Shown here: positions 32,224-40,067 of the stretch, in pieces | Position numbering within the stretch: position 1 is the first letter of the stretch | How the letters are laid out: each line of letters starts with the position of its first letter | DNA from: Thermoproteota archaeon | GTDB lineage: Archaea; Thermoproteota; Nitrososphaeria_A; Caldarchaeales; Calditenuaceae | Length of the DNA stretch: 45,195 bases | Direction of reading: 5' to 3' | NCBI GenBank assembly: GCA_030550155.1 | Contig: JAUQPZ010000010.1 | Span: forward strand, 1 to 45,195 | Translations under genes and position numbers: made by a program | Notes under the pieces: model-generated | What the model was told of the DNA's origin: nothing | Database searches by the model: none | The model's input: only the letters and a program-made list of their open reading frames with translations

Positions 32224-33717
32224 ATGACATATATTTTTTCTCCTGGATTGAAAATAACCGTAGTCGGCGGTGGGCTAGGTGGGCTTGCTGCGGCGGCCCT
32301 CCTGGCTAAAGACGGCCACGAAGTTGCTGTTTACGAGAAGAACGAGACCATAGGAGGAAGGGCCAGTGTCTTCAGCCGCGATGGTTTCCTCTTCGACATG
32401 GGGCCGACCTGGTATCTCATGCCCGATGTTTTCGATAACTTCTTCGCACATTTCGGCAAGAAGTCATCCGACTTCTATAGACTATTCAGGCTTGACCCGA
32501 GTTTCCGTATCTTCTACGATGATGGTGATGTCGTAGATATTGTGGCTGACATGGAAAAGAACTTCATGCTTTTCGATAAATTAGAGAGAAGCGGGGGAGA
32601 AAAACTGCGAAAATTCTTACAAAAATGTGAAAAGCTTTACGAGAGCATCTCAAAGACACTATACAAAGACCTCGATTCCCCACTCAGTCTCTTTCAGAGG
32701 GAGATATTGTTGCAAGGTTTACAATTTAATATATTCGAGTCCATGGAGAGCTTCATATATAAGCGATTTGAGAGCGACAAGGCCCGTAAAATACTACTCT
32801 ACTCAATCGGTTTCGTGGGGACTCCTCCGGCAAAGGCCCCTGCCTTCTACTCCATCCTGAGCTACCTAAAGCTTGCACAGGGTGTCTATTACCCGGAGGG
32901 AGGCATCAGAAGGGTTGTAGAGGCCGTCTATGACTTGGCCAAGTCTCATGGCGTGGAGTTTTATTTGGGATACGAGATCAATAAGATTAAGGTAATTGAT
33001 GGAAGGGCAAGGAGGATAATTTCGGATGGTAACTCTTGGGAGACAGACGCAGTTGTTGTGAACGCCGACTACGCGTATGCTGAGACAAAGCTGCTAGAAC
33101 CTCGCTATTGGACTTATGGCCCCAGCTACTGGGAGAAGAGGACGTATACCCCATCGGCCTTAGTAGCCTACATTGGGGTTGACCATAAGCTTGATTCGCT
33201 GATTACACACAACATCTTTCTGGAGAGAGACTGGGCGGAAAAATTTTACCAGATCTTCGATCCCCGTTATGCAAAATGGCCTGAATACGCCTCTTACTAC
33301 GTTCACGTGCCTTCGAAAATAAACGTGTCAGCCGCTCCACACGGTTGCGAGGCTCTCTTTATTCTTGTCCCTATTGGAGCTGGGCTGGATGATTCAGATG
33401 AGAAGAGGCATAAGCTCTTCACCAAGGTAGTAAAAGATCTTGAAAACAAGACAGGCGAAAGCATAGAAAACAGCATAGGTGTAAAATATTTCTTCAGCAT
33501 TAGAGACTTCACTACCAGATACAACGCCTATAGAGGCTCAGCACTTGGGCTAGCCCACACTCTAAGCCAGACGGCCTTTTGGAGGCCAAGGCATAAGAGC
33601 CGAAAGGTAAAAAACCTCTACTACACTGGGCAGTATACGCATCCGGGGATAGGGTTGCCGATGGTATTAATCTCAGCTGAAATCGTCGCGAGGAAGATTG
33701 AGAGGGAGTTGAGGTGA
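32224..33717 (+). CDS. crtI: Phytoene desaturase-type carotenoid oxidoreductase
   Basis: This FAD enzyme introduces double bases into phytoene to give lycopene-type products. The dinucleotide motif VVGGGLGGLAAAALLAKDG covers 13-31, with E38 at the strand end, then GGRASVF and FDMGPTWYLMPDVF. The C-terminal signature LYYTGQYTHPGIGLPMV is typical of CrtI. At 497 residues it is full length. It is followed after 4 bp by crtB, so they are co-transcribed. The gene looks more AT-rich than the housekeeping genes on either side. Confidence 0.94.
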   Translation: MTYIFSPGLKITVVGGGLGGLAAAALLAKDGHEVAVYEKNETIGGRASVFSRDGFLFDMGPTWYLMPDVFDNFFAHFGKKSSDFYRLFRLDPSFRIFYDDGDVVDIVADMEKNFMLFDKLERSGGEKLRKFLQKCEKLYESISKTLYKDLDSPLSLFQREILLQGLQFNIFESMESFIYKRFESDKARKILLYSIGFVGTPPAKAPAFYSILSYLKLAQGVYYPEGGIRRVVEAVYDLAKSHGVEFYLGYEINKIKVIDGRARRIISDGNSWETDAVVVNADYAYAETKLLEPRYWTYGPSYWEKRTYTPSALVAYIGVDHKLDSLITHNIFLERDWAEKFYQIFDPRYAKWPEYASYYVHVPSKINVSAAPHGCEALFILVPIGAGLDDSDEKRHKLFTKVVKDLENKTGESIENSIGVKYFFSIRDFTTRYNAYRGSALGLAHTLSQTAFWRPRHKSRKVKNLYYTGQYTHPGIGLPMVLISAEIVARKIERELR

Positions 33718-33721
33718 AGTC

Positions 33722-34603
33722 ATGTCACGAAGATTGACTATTGTCCAGCCAGAGATCTATAAGCTTTTCAAAACGGGCAGCAGGACCTATTTCAATAGCA
33801 CGATTTTTTTCCCGCGCGATGTGCGAGCAGACGTTTTCAGGCTGTACGCCTTCCTCCGAAAGGCAGATAACTACGTTGACTCTATACCTCAAGATGCTGA
33901 TGGCTTTTACAACTTTAAGCATGAGTATGAAAAGGCTGCATCTGGATACGAGACTTCAGATTTGGTTATAAGAGAGTTTGTATCGCTGGCTGAAAGGAAG
34001 AAATTTGAGCCTGAATGGATAGATGCCTTCCTGCACGCAATGGAATCAGACCTGTATCATAAGACGTACAACACACTAGAAGAGTTGTATGGATACATGT
34101 ACGGCTCAGCGGAGGTTGTTGGCCTTTTCATGGCTAAGATACTGGACCTACCGGAAGAGTCCTTTATCTATGCTAGATTTCTGGGGAGGGCGATGCAGTA
34201 CATCAACTTCATCAGAGACGTCAGGGAAGATTTTATGCTCGGAAGACAGTATCTCCCTTTGAATGAGATGCAGGAATACAACATAAAAAGTTTCGACCCT
34301 TACGAGATGTGTGATAAAGTAGCTAACTTTACCGCCTTCCTGAGACGTCAAATCAGGAGATACTTCGAGTGGCAGAATTTCGCTGAGCGAGGCTACAGAT
34401 ACATTCCCTACCGCTACCTTATCCCGATAAAGACAGCCGCGGATATGTATAAGTGGACTGCCAGAATAATATACCGAGCACCATACATAACTTTTCTCAA
34501 AAAAATTAAGCCTTCAAGAAAGAGGATAATCTTCAACGCAAGCACGAACTTTATCCGTGTGATCAGATTCAAAGCTCCGCTTGGTGGGATCCCTTGGGAA
34601 TGA
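33722..34603 (+). CDS. crtB: Phytoene/squalene synthase
   Basis: CrtB condenses two geranylgeranyl diphosphates into phytoene. Both aspartate-rich motifs are present: DNYVD near residue 50 and DVREDFMLGRQYLP near 165. The segment YMYGSAEVVGLFM is also a family signature. At 293 residues it is complete. Its neighbours (a desaturase before, a UbiA-type enzyme overlapping by ATGA after) favour phytoene over squalene as the product. Confidence 0.93.
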   Translation: MSRRLTIVQPEIYKLFKTGSRTYFNSTIFFPRDVRADVFRLYAFLRKADNYVDSIPQDADGFYNFKHEYEKAASGYETSDLVIREFVSLAERKKFEPEWIDAFLHAMESDLYHKTYNTLEELYGYMYGSAEVVGLFMAKILDLPEESFIYARFLGRAMQYINFIRDVREDFMLGRQYLPLNEMQEYNIKSFDPYEMCDKVANFTAFLRRQIRRYFEWQNFAERGYRYIPYRYLIPIKTAADMYKWTARIIYRAPYITFLKKIKPSRKRIIFNASTNFIRVIRFKAPLGGIPWE

Positions 34604-35466
34604 GGGATGTTGTCCTAAAAATTTTGAAGCTCTCACGATTCAGGTTTTGGATTTACGCTGCGGGGCCCTACGTGATTGGTTATAGCTTGGGAGCCTCAGG
34701 CTTCGCTGACTTTTTAAAGATCGAGTACTATATCTATTTAGTCTACTTTTTTATTCCGGCAAATATTTTAATCTACGGAATTAACGACTACTTCGACACG
34801 ACCACAGACCTCATTAACCCTAAAAAAGATGAGAAAGAGCTCAGAGTTATGGGTCTTGAAAGACGCAGAGTAGGTCGTCTCGTCGCCTACGTAATCGCGC
34901 TAAGCATAGGCTTAATGCTCTTTCAAGACAACATAGCTCGGCTACTCTTTGGCGGCTTTCTCTTCCTATCAATCTTTTATAGCGCACCACCGCTACGCTT
35001 TAAGAGCAAGCCTTTCATAGACTTCCTGTCTAATTACCTCTACATTATGCCCGGTGTCTTCGGCTACTATATTGCGTCGGGAGGGTTCCCCCATTGGTCC
35101 CTCCTTCTCGCAGGCCTCATGCACATCTCAGCCATGCATATCTTCTCAGCGATTCCAGACGTGGACTACGACAGGAGGGCAGGCTTGAAGACGACGCCTG
35201 TCTTCTTAGGCGTCAACTTCTCCCTCATCATGACGTTTGTTTTCTGGTCTGTGTTATCGTACTTAGTTATTACGCTGACCAACTACCACCCCCTCAGCTT
35301 CCTCGTAATTATTTACCCCTTGATTCCTGTGTCGGTGGCCGTGTTTAAAAGAGACATAGAGAGGGTTTACTGGCTCTTACCTTATATAAATACATCGCTG
35401 GGCGGCCTTCTATGGCTGGGCATAGTTAACTACAAAATAATACCCTTCTTCCCGTCGCTGTCTTGA
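34600..35466 (+). CDS. UbiA-family prenyltransferase, probable lycopene elongase
   Basis: Eight or nine membrane helices and both UbiA aspartate motifs are visible: NDYFDTTTD (about 60-70) and PDVDYDRRAG (about 185). These bind Mg and a prenyl diphosphate. In haloarchaea a similar enzyme next to crtI and crtB elongates lycopene with C5 units toward C50 bacterioruberin-type carotenoids; that role is inferred from context. Other UbiA enzymes make geranylgeranylglyceryl phosphate lipids or quinones. I start at the ATG that overlaps the crtB stop (ATGA); TTG at 34594 is possible. Confidence 0.85.
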   Translation: MRDVVLKILKLSRFRFWIYAAGPYVIGYSLGASGFADFLKIEYYIYLVYFFIPANILIYGINDYFDTTTDLINPKKDEKELRVMGLERRRVGRLVAYVIALSIGLMLFQDNIARLLFGGFLFLSIFYSAPPLRFKSKPFIDFLSNYLYIMPGVFGYYIASGGFPHWSLLLAGLMHISAMHIFSAIPDVDYDRRAGLKTTPVFLGVNFSLIMTFVFWSVLSYLVITLTNYHPLSFLVIIYPLIPVSVAVFKRDIERVYWLLPYINTSLGGLLWLGIVNYKIIPFFPSLS

Positions 35467-35585
35467 GCATCGGCCTGTATATGGACTGGGCACGTGGGGG
35501 TTGAGTGGCGTGAATTGACTTTTCATATGATGTCCGGGGCAGGTCCTCTTTTAAGGCTTTACTTAGGGAATTTGTTAAATTCTCG

Positions 35586-35594
35586 GTATAAATA
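35586..35594 (+). promoter_or_regulatory. TATA element for the flavin reductase gene
   Basis: The sequence tataaatat lies about 40 bp before the ATG at 35631, followed by a ribosome site GGAAGGGG. This indicates a promoter separate from the carotenoid operon. Confidence 0.55.
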
Positions 35595-35630
35595 TTATGC
35601 TTAATAATGTTAACGTGTGCGGGAAGGGGC

Positions 35631-36107
35631 ATGACGGATTTTCGAGAGTTCATCCATAGAGTGCCGCAGTGCGTGACGGTGGTTTCGACTTACGTCAATG
35701 GAGGTTATTACGGTATGACCGTGAGCTCGTTTACTTCGGTATCTTTTGACCCACCCCTTGTCGCGATATCTCTGGCGAGAAAATCCTTGACCTGTGACAT
35801 GGTGTTGGCTTCTAAAAAGTTCGCAATAAATCTGTTGAATCAGCATCAGAGCTACATATCGGATGTGTTTGCCTACGTAGATCACGGTGAGAGGTTTAAA
35901 CGAGTTAGGTTCAGGCTTGAGAATGAGGCTTATCCCGTGCTTGAGGATGTTTTAGGGGCGCTTTTCTGCTCCGTTGACAGTACATATGAAGTAGGTGACA
36001 AGATGCTGATAATTGGCAGGGTTGATGACTGTAAAGTCTACTCAGATAAGCTGCCTCTGGTCTATTACCAGAGACAGTTCTTCACGCTTAAGCCGGTCGA
36101 TGAGTAA
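35631..36107 (+). CDS. Flavin reductase-like FMN-binding protein
   Basis: The protein has the flavin reductase-like split barrel: VPQCVTVVSTYVNGGYYGMTVSSFTSVSFDPPLVAISLARKSLT is the FMN-binding half, followed by KKFAINLLNQHQ. Members reduce FMN/FAD for partner monooxygenases or act as NADPH-flavin oxidoreductases. The partner is unknown, and supplying reduced flavin to carotenoid chemistry is only a positional guess. The ATG at 35631 has GGAAGGGG 1-2 nt upstream; eight extra residues would be needed for the upstream start at 35607, which I reject. Length 158. Confidence 0.87.
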   Translation: MTDFREFIHRVPQCVTVVSTYVNGGYYGMTVSSFTSVSFDPPLVAISLARKSLTCDMVLASKKFAINLLNQHQSYISDVFAYVDHGERFKRVRFRLENEAYPVLEDVLGALFCSVDSTYEVGDKMLIIGRVDDCKVYSDKLPLVYYQRQFFTLKPVDE

Positions 36108-36439
36108 GATTAAACCCTATGCTTTAGCATGATCAGACTAAACAGAGGCTTAGGCGAGGGGTTAAACATGACTCTGAGAAGCCGCGGCCTTAATCAGCTT
36201 GATATTAAGCTGTTTCGCCTGCACAGAATGAGAGCTGAACCCGCGCCCGTGTTTGGAGACCTACGCATCACAAAGCACAGCTGTAAATGTGAGGCTAACT
36301 AATTCAGAGAGCAATGGCTAAAATCTAATTGACTAGGCAACTTACAAATACGCGAGTCCCCAGTTTTCGGCAAAACATCGTGTCAGGGCCCCCGCCCACC
36401 GCAGACCTGAGCAAATTCTTGCTCATAAATAACATTATG
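36108..36439. other. 332-bp gap with one possible small ORF
   Basis: Apart from the doubtful 44-codon frame at 36168-36302, I see no gene, tRNA or convincing C/D or H/ACA box RNA here. The right 120 bp lie downstream of tRNA-Met and may carry its 3' processing signals. Confidence 0.4.
36168..36302 (+). CDS. Possible small basic protein (doubtful)
   Basis: The frame from ATG at 36168 (44 residues; an in-frame ATG at 36129 gives 57) has GAGGGG 6 nt upstream, a fair ribosome site. It is rich in Arg and Leu and ends with HSCKCEAN. No family is recognised and the codon choice is not decisive. It may be chance. Confidence 0.2.
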   Translation: MTLRSRGLNQLDIKLFRLHRMRAEPAPVFGDLRITKHSCKCEAN

Positions 36440-36513
36440 TGCCGGCGGTGGGACTCGAACCCACGGCGACGGGATTATGAGTCCCGCGCTCTGCCAGCCT
36501 GAGCTACGCCGGC
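36440..36513 (-). tRNA. tRNA-Met(CAT), elongator type
   Basis: Acceptor strands GCCGGCG/CGCCGGC with discriminator A, D-arm GCTC/GAGC, anticodon stem CGGGA/TCCCG with loop CTCATAA, T-arm GTGGG-TTCGAGT-CCCAC. There is no intron and CCA is not encoded. The anticodon CAT could also mark tRNA-Ile2; the initiator is excluded by the weak G/C pattern in the anticodon stem. Elongator Met is preferred from overall similarity. Confidence 0.93.
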
Positions 36514-36574
36514 ATTCTGGCCAGCACCCACTTCGCCGGCACTGTAGAGTTTTTCACGGCCGTTATTAACTTTT

Positions 36575-36587
36575 GAAGAAAAAAGAG
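36575..36587 (-). terminator. U-rich terminator after the zinc-ribbon membrane protein gene
   Basis: On the minus strand this reads CTCTTTTTTCTTC, 13 bp beyond the stop of the DUF4013-like gene and before tRNA-Met. A U tract of this kind serves intrinsic and FttA-dependent termination in archaea. Confidence 0.45.
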
Positions 36588-36599
36588 GGCGAGTTTTGT

Positions 36600-37352
36600 T
36601 TAAGTTTGGCTGACTGGCTTTCCACAGTTTCCGCAGAATTTATCTTCAGGGCTTAGGGGATTTCCGCAGTAGCCGCAGAATATTCTATATGGAGGTTTTT
36701 CCACAGATATTCCAGATTCATAGAGTATTGAGGCCGACCTCCCTATAAACACTATGAGTGGGGCGGCAACTATCAACGCTATGGCCCAGCCGATTATGGG
36801 GATCTGTGAAGGGAGCCAAGAGGCCACCAGGGAAATAAGGAAGATCACGACCAGCCAGACGATGTAATTAACCCAGCCTATCGATCTAATCTTGGACAGT
36901 ATCTCGCCCAAGTTGAAGGCCTCACCCATCCTGTCTGTCTTGACCATGCGGATAATACCCATGATGGCAACTATGGCGATAAGGAAAGACAAAACAAGAC
37001 CCACAGCGATCAGAACACCGCCTATTACTCCGAGGCCAATGAATGGGAAAAACGCGAATCCGATAGAGATTGAGGCAAATCCGATGAGGAGCAAAATTAT
37101 CGGTACGATCATGTATACAAAAGATACGATAACTATCTTTAATCCCTCGACCCAAAGCGCTCCATACTTCTCCAGCGGGGGAGGCGCGTCGCTCTCGGGA
37201 GATTCTTTTATAACTCTACCGAAGTATCCTGTAACGATGAAGTTTACTATTGGTATGATGTTTAACAAGATGAGGATTGCCGCCCTGCCGCCATCCTTGA
37301 AAAGCTTTGACACGTAATCTAGGGAATTCCTGAGGTTTTCTTTCAGTTTCAT
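36600..37352 (-). CDS. DUF4013-like membrane protein with C-terminal zinc ribbon
   Basis: The 250 residues have about five membrane helices, with glycine- and isoleucine-rich segments (SFVYMIVPIILLLIGFASI, IGWAIALIVAAPLIVFIG), as in DUF4013. The C-terminus is a short zinc ribbon CGYCGNPLSPEDKFCGNCGKP with two CxxC pairs. No function is established for this family. It starts 6 bp after a second zinc-ribbon gene whose ribbon is very similar, so the two are one operon and the ribbons may mediate a shared interaction. Confidence 0.78.
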   Translation of the reverse strand: MKLKENLRNSLDYVSKLFKDGGRAAILILLNIIPIVNFIVTGYFGRVIKESPESDAPPPLEKYGALWVEGLKIVIVSFVYMIVPIILLLIGFASISIGFAFFPFIGLGVIGGVLIAVGLVLSFLIAIVAIMGIIRMVKTDRMGEAFNLGEILSKIRSIGWVNYIVWLVVIFLISLVASWLPSQIPIIGWAIALIVAAPLIVFIGRSASILYESGISVEKPPYRIFCGYCGNPLSPEDKFCGNCGKPVSQT

Positions 37353-37358
37353 GTCCTC

Positions 37359-37616
37359 TCACTCAAGTCTTGAGCCACAGGCTGTGCAAAACCTCACGTC
37401 GGGTGCGTTAGCTTTCCCACACTTTGGACAGGTCTTTTCAGTTTTATGGGGAGCCTTAGCTTCTACATCAGCTTGCTCTCTCGTCTTAACGAGAATTACG
37501 TCTCCGATCGCTAATATCTGGTTTGAGGGGACAGCTTCCTCAACTCCTTGGACATTGTCGTAGATTATGACTATTCTGCCCTCAGGGTCGTATCCGAGGT
37601 CTTTTACCTTACCCAA
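37359..37616 (-). CDS. Small PRC-barrel-like protein with zinc ribbon
   Basis: Residues 1-45 (GKVKDLGYDPEGRIVIIYD to ILAIGDVILVK) resemble a PRC-barrel strand pattern. The C-terminus is a zinc ribbon CPKCGKANAPDVRFCTACGS with two CxxC pairs. The function is unknown. The start is TTG with no strong ribosome site, so the true start might differ slightly. It is upstream of and close to (6 bp) the DUF4013-like gene. Confidence 0.68.
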   Translation of the reverse strand: MGKVKDLGYDPEGRIVIIYDNVQGVEEAVPSNQILAIGDVILVKTREQADVEAKAPHKTEKTCPKCGKANAPDVRFCTACGSRLE

Positions 37617-37764
37617 GCCTCAAAGCCTTGTCGGATACAATGTCTTTTTCAACTATCTCTTCTCTCCTAAAGTACTTTTTACTCAAGAAGGCGACACCCA
37701 AGCGATATTAGGTGTTTTTACTCCGCATATAAGTTTTCTATAACCTATGGGTGGAGAGTTTTGG

Positions 37765-37856
37765 TGCGGCCGCCGGGATTTGAACCCGGGACTTGCGGGC
37801 GAGCCCGCCTTCAATGCTCGGGGCCCCGCCGTCATACCTGGCTAGACCACGGCCGC
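37765..37856 (-). tRNA. tRNA-Gly(CCC) with intron and unusual C33
   Basis: Acceptor GCGGCCG/CGGCCGC with discriminator A, D-arm GTCT...GAC, T-arm CCGGG-TTCAAAT-CCCGG, variable loop AAGTC and anticodon stem GCGGG/CCCGC. An 18-nt BHB intron after position 37 leaves a 7-base loop GCCCCGG, placing anticodon CCC at 37822-37820. Position 33 is then C, where nearly all tRNAs have U. The acceptor and the C35-C36 pair are glycine-like. CCA is not encoded. Confidence 0.85.
37801..37818 (-). other. tRNA-Gly intron (18 nt)
   Basis: A complete BHB is formed: outer anticodon stem GCGGG/CCCGC, exon GCCC paired with intron GGGC, bulges CG|A and TC|G, and an inner GC/GC pair closing a 7-base loop. This geometry fixes the cut sites and hence the anticodon. 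Confidence 0.85.
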
Positions 37857-37883
37857 CTTACTTATTCATGATGTTTAAGAGGA

Positions 37884-38501
37884 TCAAATATTCTCTGATA
37901 CTGCTTTAAGATAAATCTTCAAGGCAGAGGCCTCGTCGGGGCTCAGCTCCCTAAACTCCGGGCCACCCCCTACATCGGGTATAAACATTATCTTGGCGCC
38001 GGGGTATTGTTTTCTGAGGCGGGAGGCCAGCTCCTGCACTATCTCCTCGGGCCTGTATCCGATATAGAACTCTATTTTCCTCCCCTCTCCAATGCAGCTA
38101 ATTATGTCATTACAGTCGCTCTCGAATGAGGTTAGACTATTGTATCGACCTGTCTTGACTATGTAACCGTCGACTGCGTAGGCTGCGCCTACTGCTCGGC
38201 CCAAGTTTAGCGCCACAACCAGTGAGCTCTTAGGCTTTCCAGGAGCCGTGCCCGCCACGAGATTGAGTAGCAGGCACTCAATTGAGGGATAGTCCTCGAC
38301 GTAGAGGGTCCTTAATTGTGGCGGTGCCTTCACGGCCTCTTTCCTGCTTGAGACGACAGCCTGGACTGTGAGGGGGAGCTTCTCCGGCTCGGCAACCCAT
38401 ATAACCTTGACTCCGTAGATCTTGCTCAGCTCTAAAAGCTTAGCTGCGATAGCGTTATCGCTTAGGAGCGCACCTACGGTTGGGGGAGGCTTAGTCTTCA
38501 A
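37884..38501 (-). CDS. Conserved-looking protein of unknown function
   Basis: I do not recognise this 205-residue protein. It alternates strands and helices; SSLVVALNLGRAVGAAYAVDGYIV looks like the first hairpin of an RNase H/actin-like fold, followed by EFYIGYRPEEIVQELASRLRKQYP and a C-terminal PDVGGGPEFRELSPDEASAL segment. No signal peptide or membrane helix is present. The start is TTG. It is divergent from guaB and lies 27 bp from the tRNA-Gly gene. A nucleotide-binding or nuclease role is only a guess. Confidence 0.75.
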   Translation of the reverse strand: MKTKPPPTVGALLSDNAIAAKLLELSKIYGVKVIWVAEPEKLPLTVQAVVSSRKEAVKAPPQLRTLYVEDYPSIECLLLNLVAGTAPGKPKSSLVVALNLGRAVGAAYAVDGYIVKTGRYNSLTSFESDCNDIISCIGEGRKIEFYIGYRPEEIVQELASRLRKQYPGAKIMFIPDVGGGPEFRELSPDEASALKIYLKAVSENI

Positions 38502-38566
38502 CCCTGAGCCATCGCTTGTGGGTTGCGCTATATTATGGTTGGCGCTTTGTTTGGGGAGGTGGTGCG

Positions 38567-40066
38567 GTGAAAATATTTAAAGCGTGGCTGGATGCGTCAA
38601 TGAGAAGGGATTCAGTGGTATCGTTCTGGGAGGGACTTGGGTTAACGTTTGACGATGTTCTTCTCATGCCGAGATTCTCGACTCTTAGATCGAGGACCGA
38701 GGCCTCCACGACTGCTATGCTCACCCGAAAGCTGAAGGTGAACATCCCTATAGTCTCCGCAGCCATGGACACCGTTACCGAGAGCAAAATGGCTATTGCT
38801 ATGGCGAGGGAGGGGGGACTGGGAGTGATTCACAGGTTTATGCCGATTAAACAGCAGGTCGCCGAGGTCTTGAAGGTCAAGAGAGCGGAGGGGATAGTGA
38901 TAGACGACCCTTACACCATTAACCTCAACGCCTCCGTCGCAGAGGCGAGGCGAGAAATGGAGACAAGGGGCGTGTCTGGCCTGATTGTTGTCGATGAGGA
39001 GTCGCATGTCCACGGAATAGTGACTGCACGCGACATAATGTTTGAGCGTGACGAGGCTCCGGTCAAGCAGGTAATGACGCCGAGGAGCAGGCTTGTGACG
39101 GCGAGCGAGGGTGTGACCGTGGAGGAGGCGGTTGAGCTGATTAGGAGGCATAAGGTCGAAAAGATACCCATAATTGATAAGGACTGGCACGTCAAGGGAC
39201 TGATTACTGCGAAGGATATCAGGTCGCGGGGGCTCTACCCTCATTCCTCGAGGGATGCTAAGGGGAGGATGATGGTTGGCGCAGCTGTTGGGGTGAAAGG
39301 CGACTACATGGAGAGGGCAAAGGCCCTCGTAGAGGCCGAGACCGATGTTTTAGTGGTTGACGTGGCGCATGGCCACAGCCAACTGGTGCTGGACGCCCTC
39401 AAAAACATTCGGAGAGAGCTTGGAGACGATGTTCAGCTGATTGCTGGAAACGTGGCTACGGCTGAGGGGTTTGAGGATATCGCGGCCTATGCGGATTGCG
39501 TGAAGGTTGGAATCGGCCCCGGAGCGGTCTGCACCACCAGGGTTGTGGCGGGGGTTGGTGTTCCGCAGCTCACAGCAATATTGAGTTGCAGCGAGGCTGC
39601 CGAGAGGGCTGGTGTTCCCTTGATGGCTGACGGGGGGATAAGGAGCTCGGCCGACATAGTGAAGGCATTGGCCGCCGGGGCTTCCACAGTGATGATTGGG
39701 ATGCTTCTAGCTGGGACAGACGAAAGCCCGGGGGCTGTAGTCGTGAGAAATGGCAGGAAGAGCAAAGTGTATAGGGGTATGGCGTCTTTCTACGCCATGC
39801 TCAGCAGGGAAGCCAAGGCTACCGGAGAAGTACCCCTCGACGAGGTTGCAGACTACTCATACATGGCCGAGGGGGTTGAGGCGTATGTTGACTACAAGGG
39901 CTCAGCCTCAGATGTCGTTAAACAGCTTGTCAACGGCCTGAAGTCTGGCATGAGCTATCTAGGCGCCCGCACAGTCCCCGAACTCAGGAGAAACGCGGTC
40001 TTCATACAGATAACACATGCAGCCTACATCGAGTCACTGCCCCATGATGTTGAGCGGATAGGCTAG
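38567..40066 (+). CDS. guaB: Inosine-5'-monophosphate dehydrogenase
   Basis: GuaB oxidises IMP to XMP, the first committed step to GMP. The TIM barrel begins [14 protein letters not shown], is interrupted by two CBS domains (about residues 100-225), and continues to the catalytic loop [11 protein letters not shown] with C322. [19 protein letters not shown] and MASFYAMLS are also conserved. I chose GTG at 38567 because GGAGGTG, an exact match to the anti-SD, lies 5 nt upstream; ATG at 38600 is the alternative. The start of purA lies one base after its stop, so the two are co-transcribed. Confidence 0.97.
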   Translation: MKIFKAWLDASMRRDSVVSFWEGLGLTFDDVLLMPRFSTLRSRTEASTTAMLTRKLKVNIPIVSAAMDTVTESKMAIAMAREGGLGVIHRFMPIKQQVAEVLKVKRAEGIVIDDPYTINLNASVAEARREMETRGVSGLIVVDEESHVHGIVTARDIMFERDEAPVKQVMTPRSRLVTASEGVTVEEAVELIRRHKVEKIPIIDKDWHVKGLITAKDIRSRGLYPHSSRDAKGRMMVGAAVGVKGDYMERAKALVEAETDVLVVDVAHGHSQLVLDALKNIRRELGDDVQLIAGNVATAEGFEDIAAYADCVKVGIGPGAVCTTRVVAGVGVPQLTAILSCSEAAERAGVPLMADGGIRSSADIVKALAAGASTVMIGMLLAGTDESPGAVVVRNGRKSKVYRGMASFYAMLSREAKATGEVPLDEVADYSYMAEGVEAYVDYKGSASDVVKQLVNGLKSGMSYLGARTVPELRRNAVFIQITHAAYIESLPHDVERIG

Positions 40067-40067
40067 C

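Noticed and set aside
36507-36541. 8-bp direct repeat cgccggca at and beside the tRNA-Met 5' end
   Set aside because: Too short and GC-rich to be read as an attachment duplication; no integrase or foreign gene is adjacent.
37765-37856. tRNA-Glu or tRNA-Ser assignment for the intron-containing tRNA
   Set aside because: No TTC or CTC anticodon can be placed, and treating GCGGG-CTCG-CCCGC as a type II variable arm leaves no anticodon stem. Only the BHB model explains all pairs.
37860-37910. ATGATG ... CTGA motif resembling a C/D box RNA
   Set aside because: Only one box pair is present, the spacing is short and the part overlaps a coding end; D' and C' boxes were not found.
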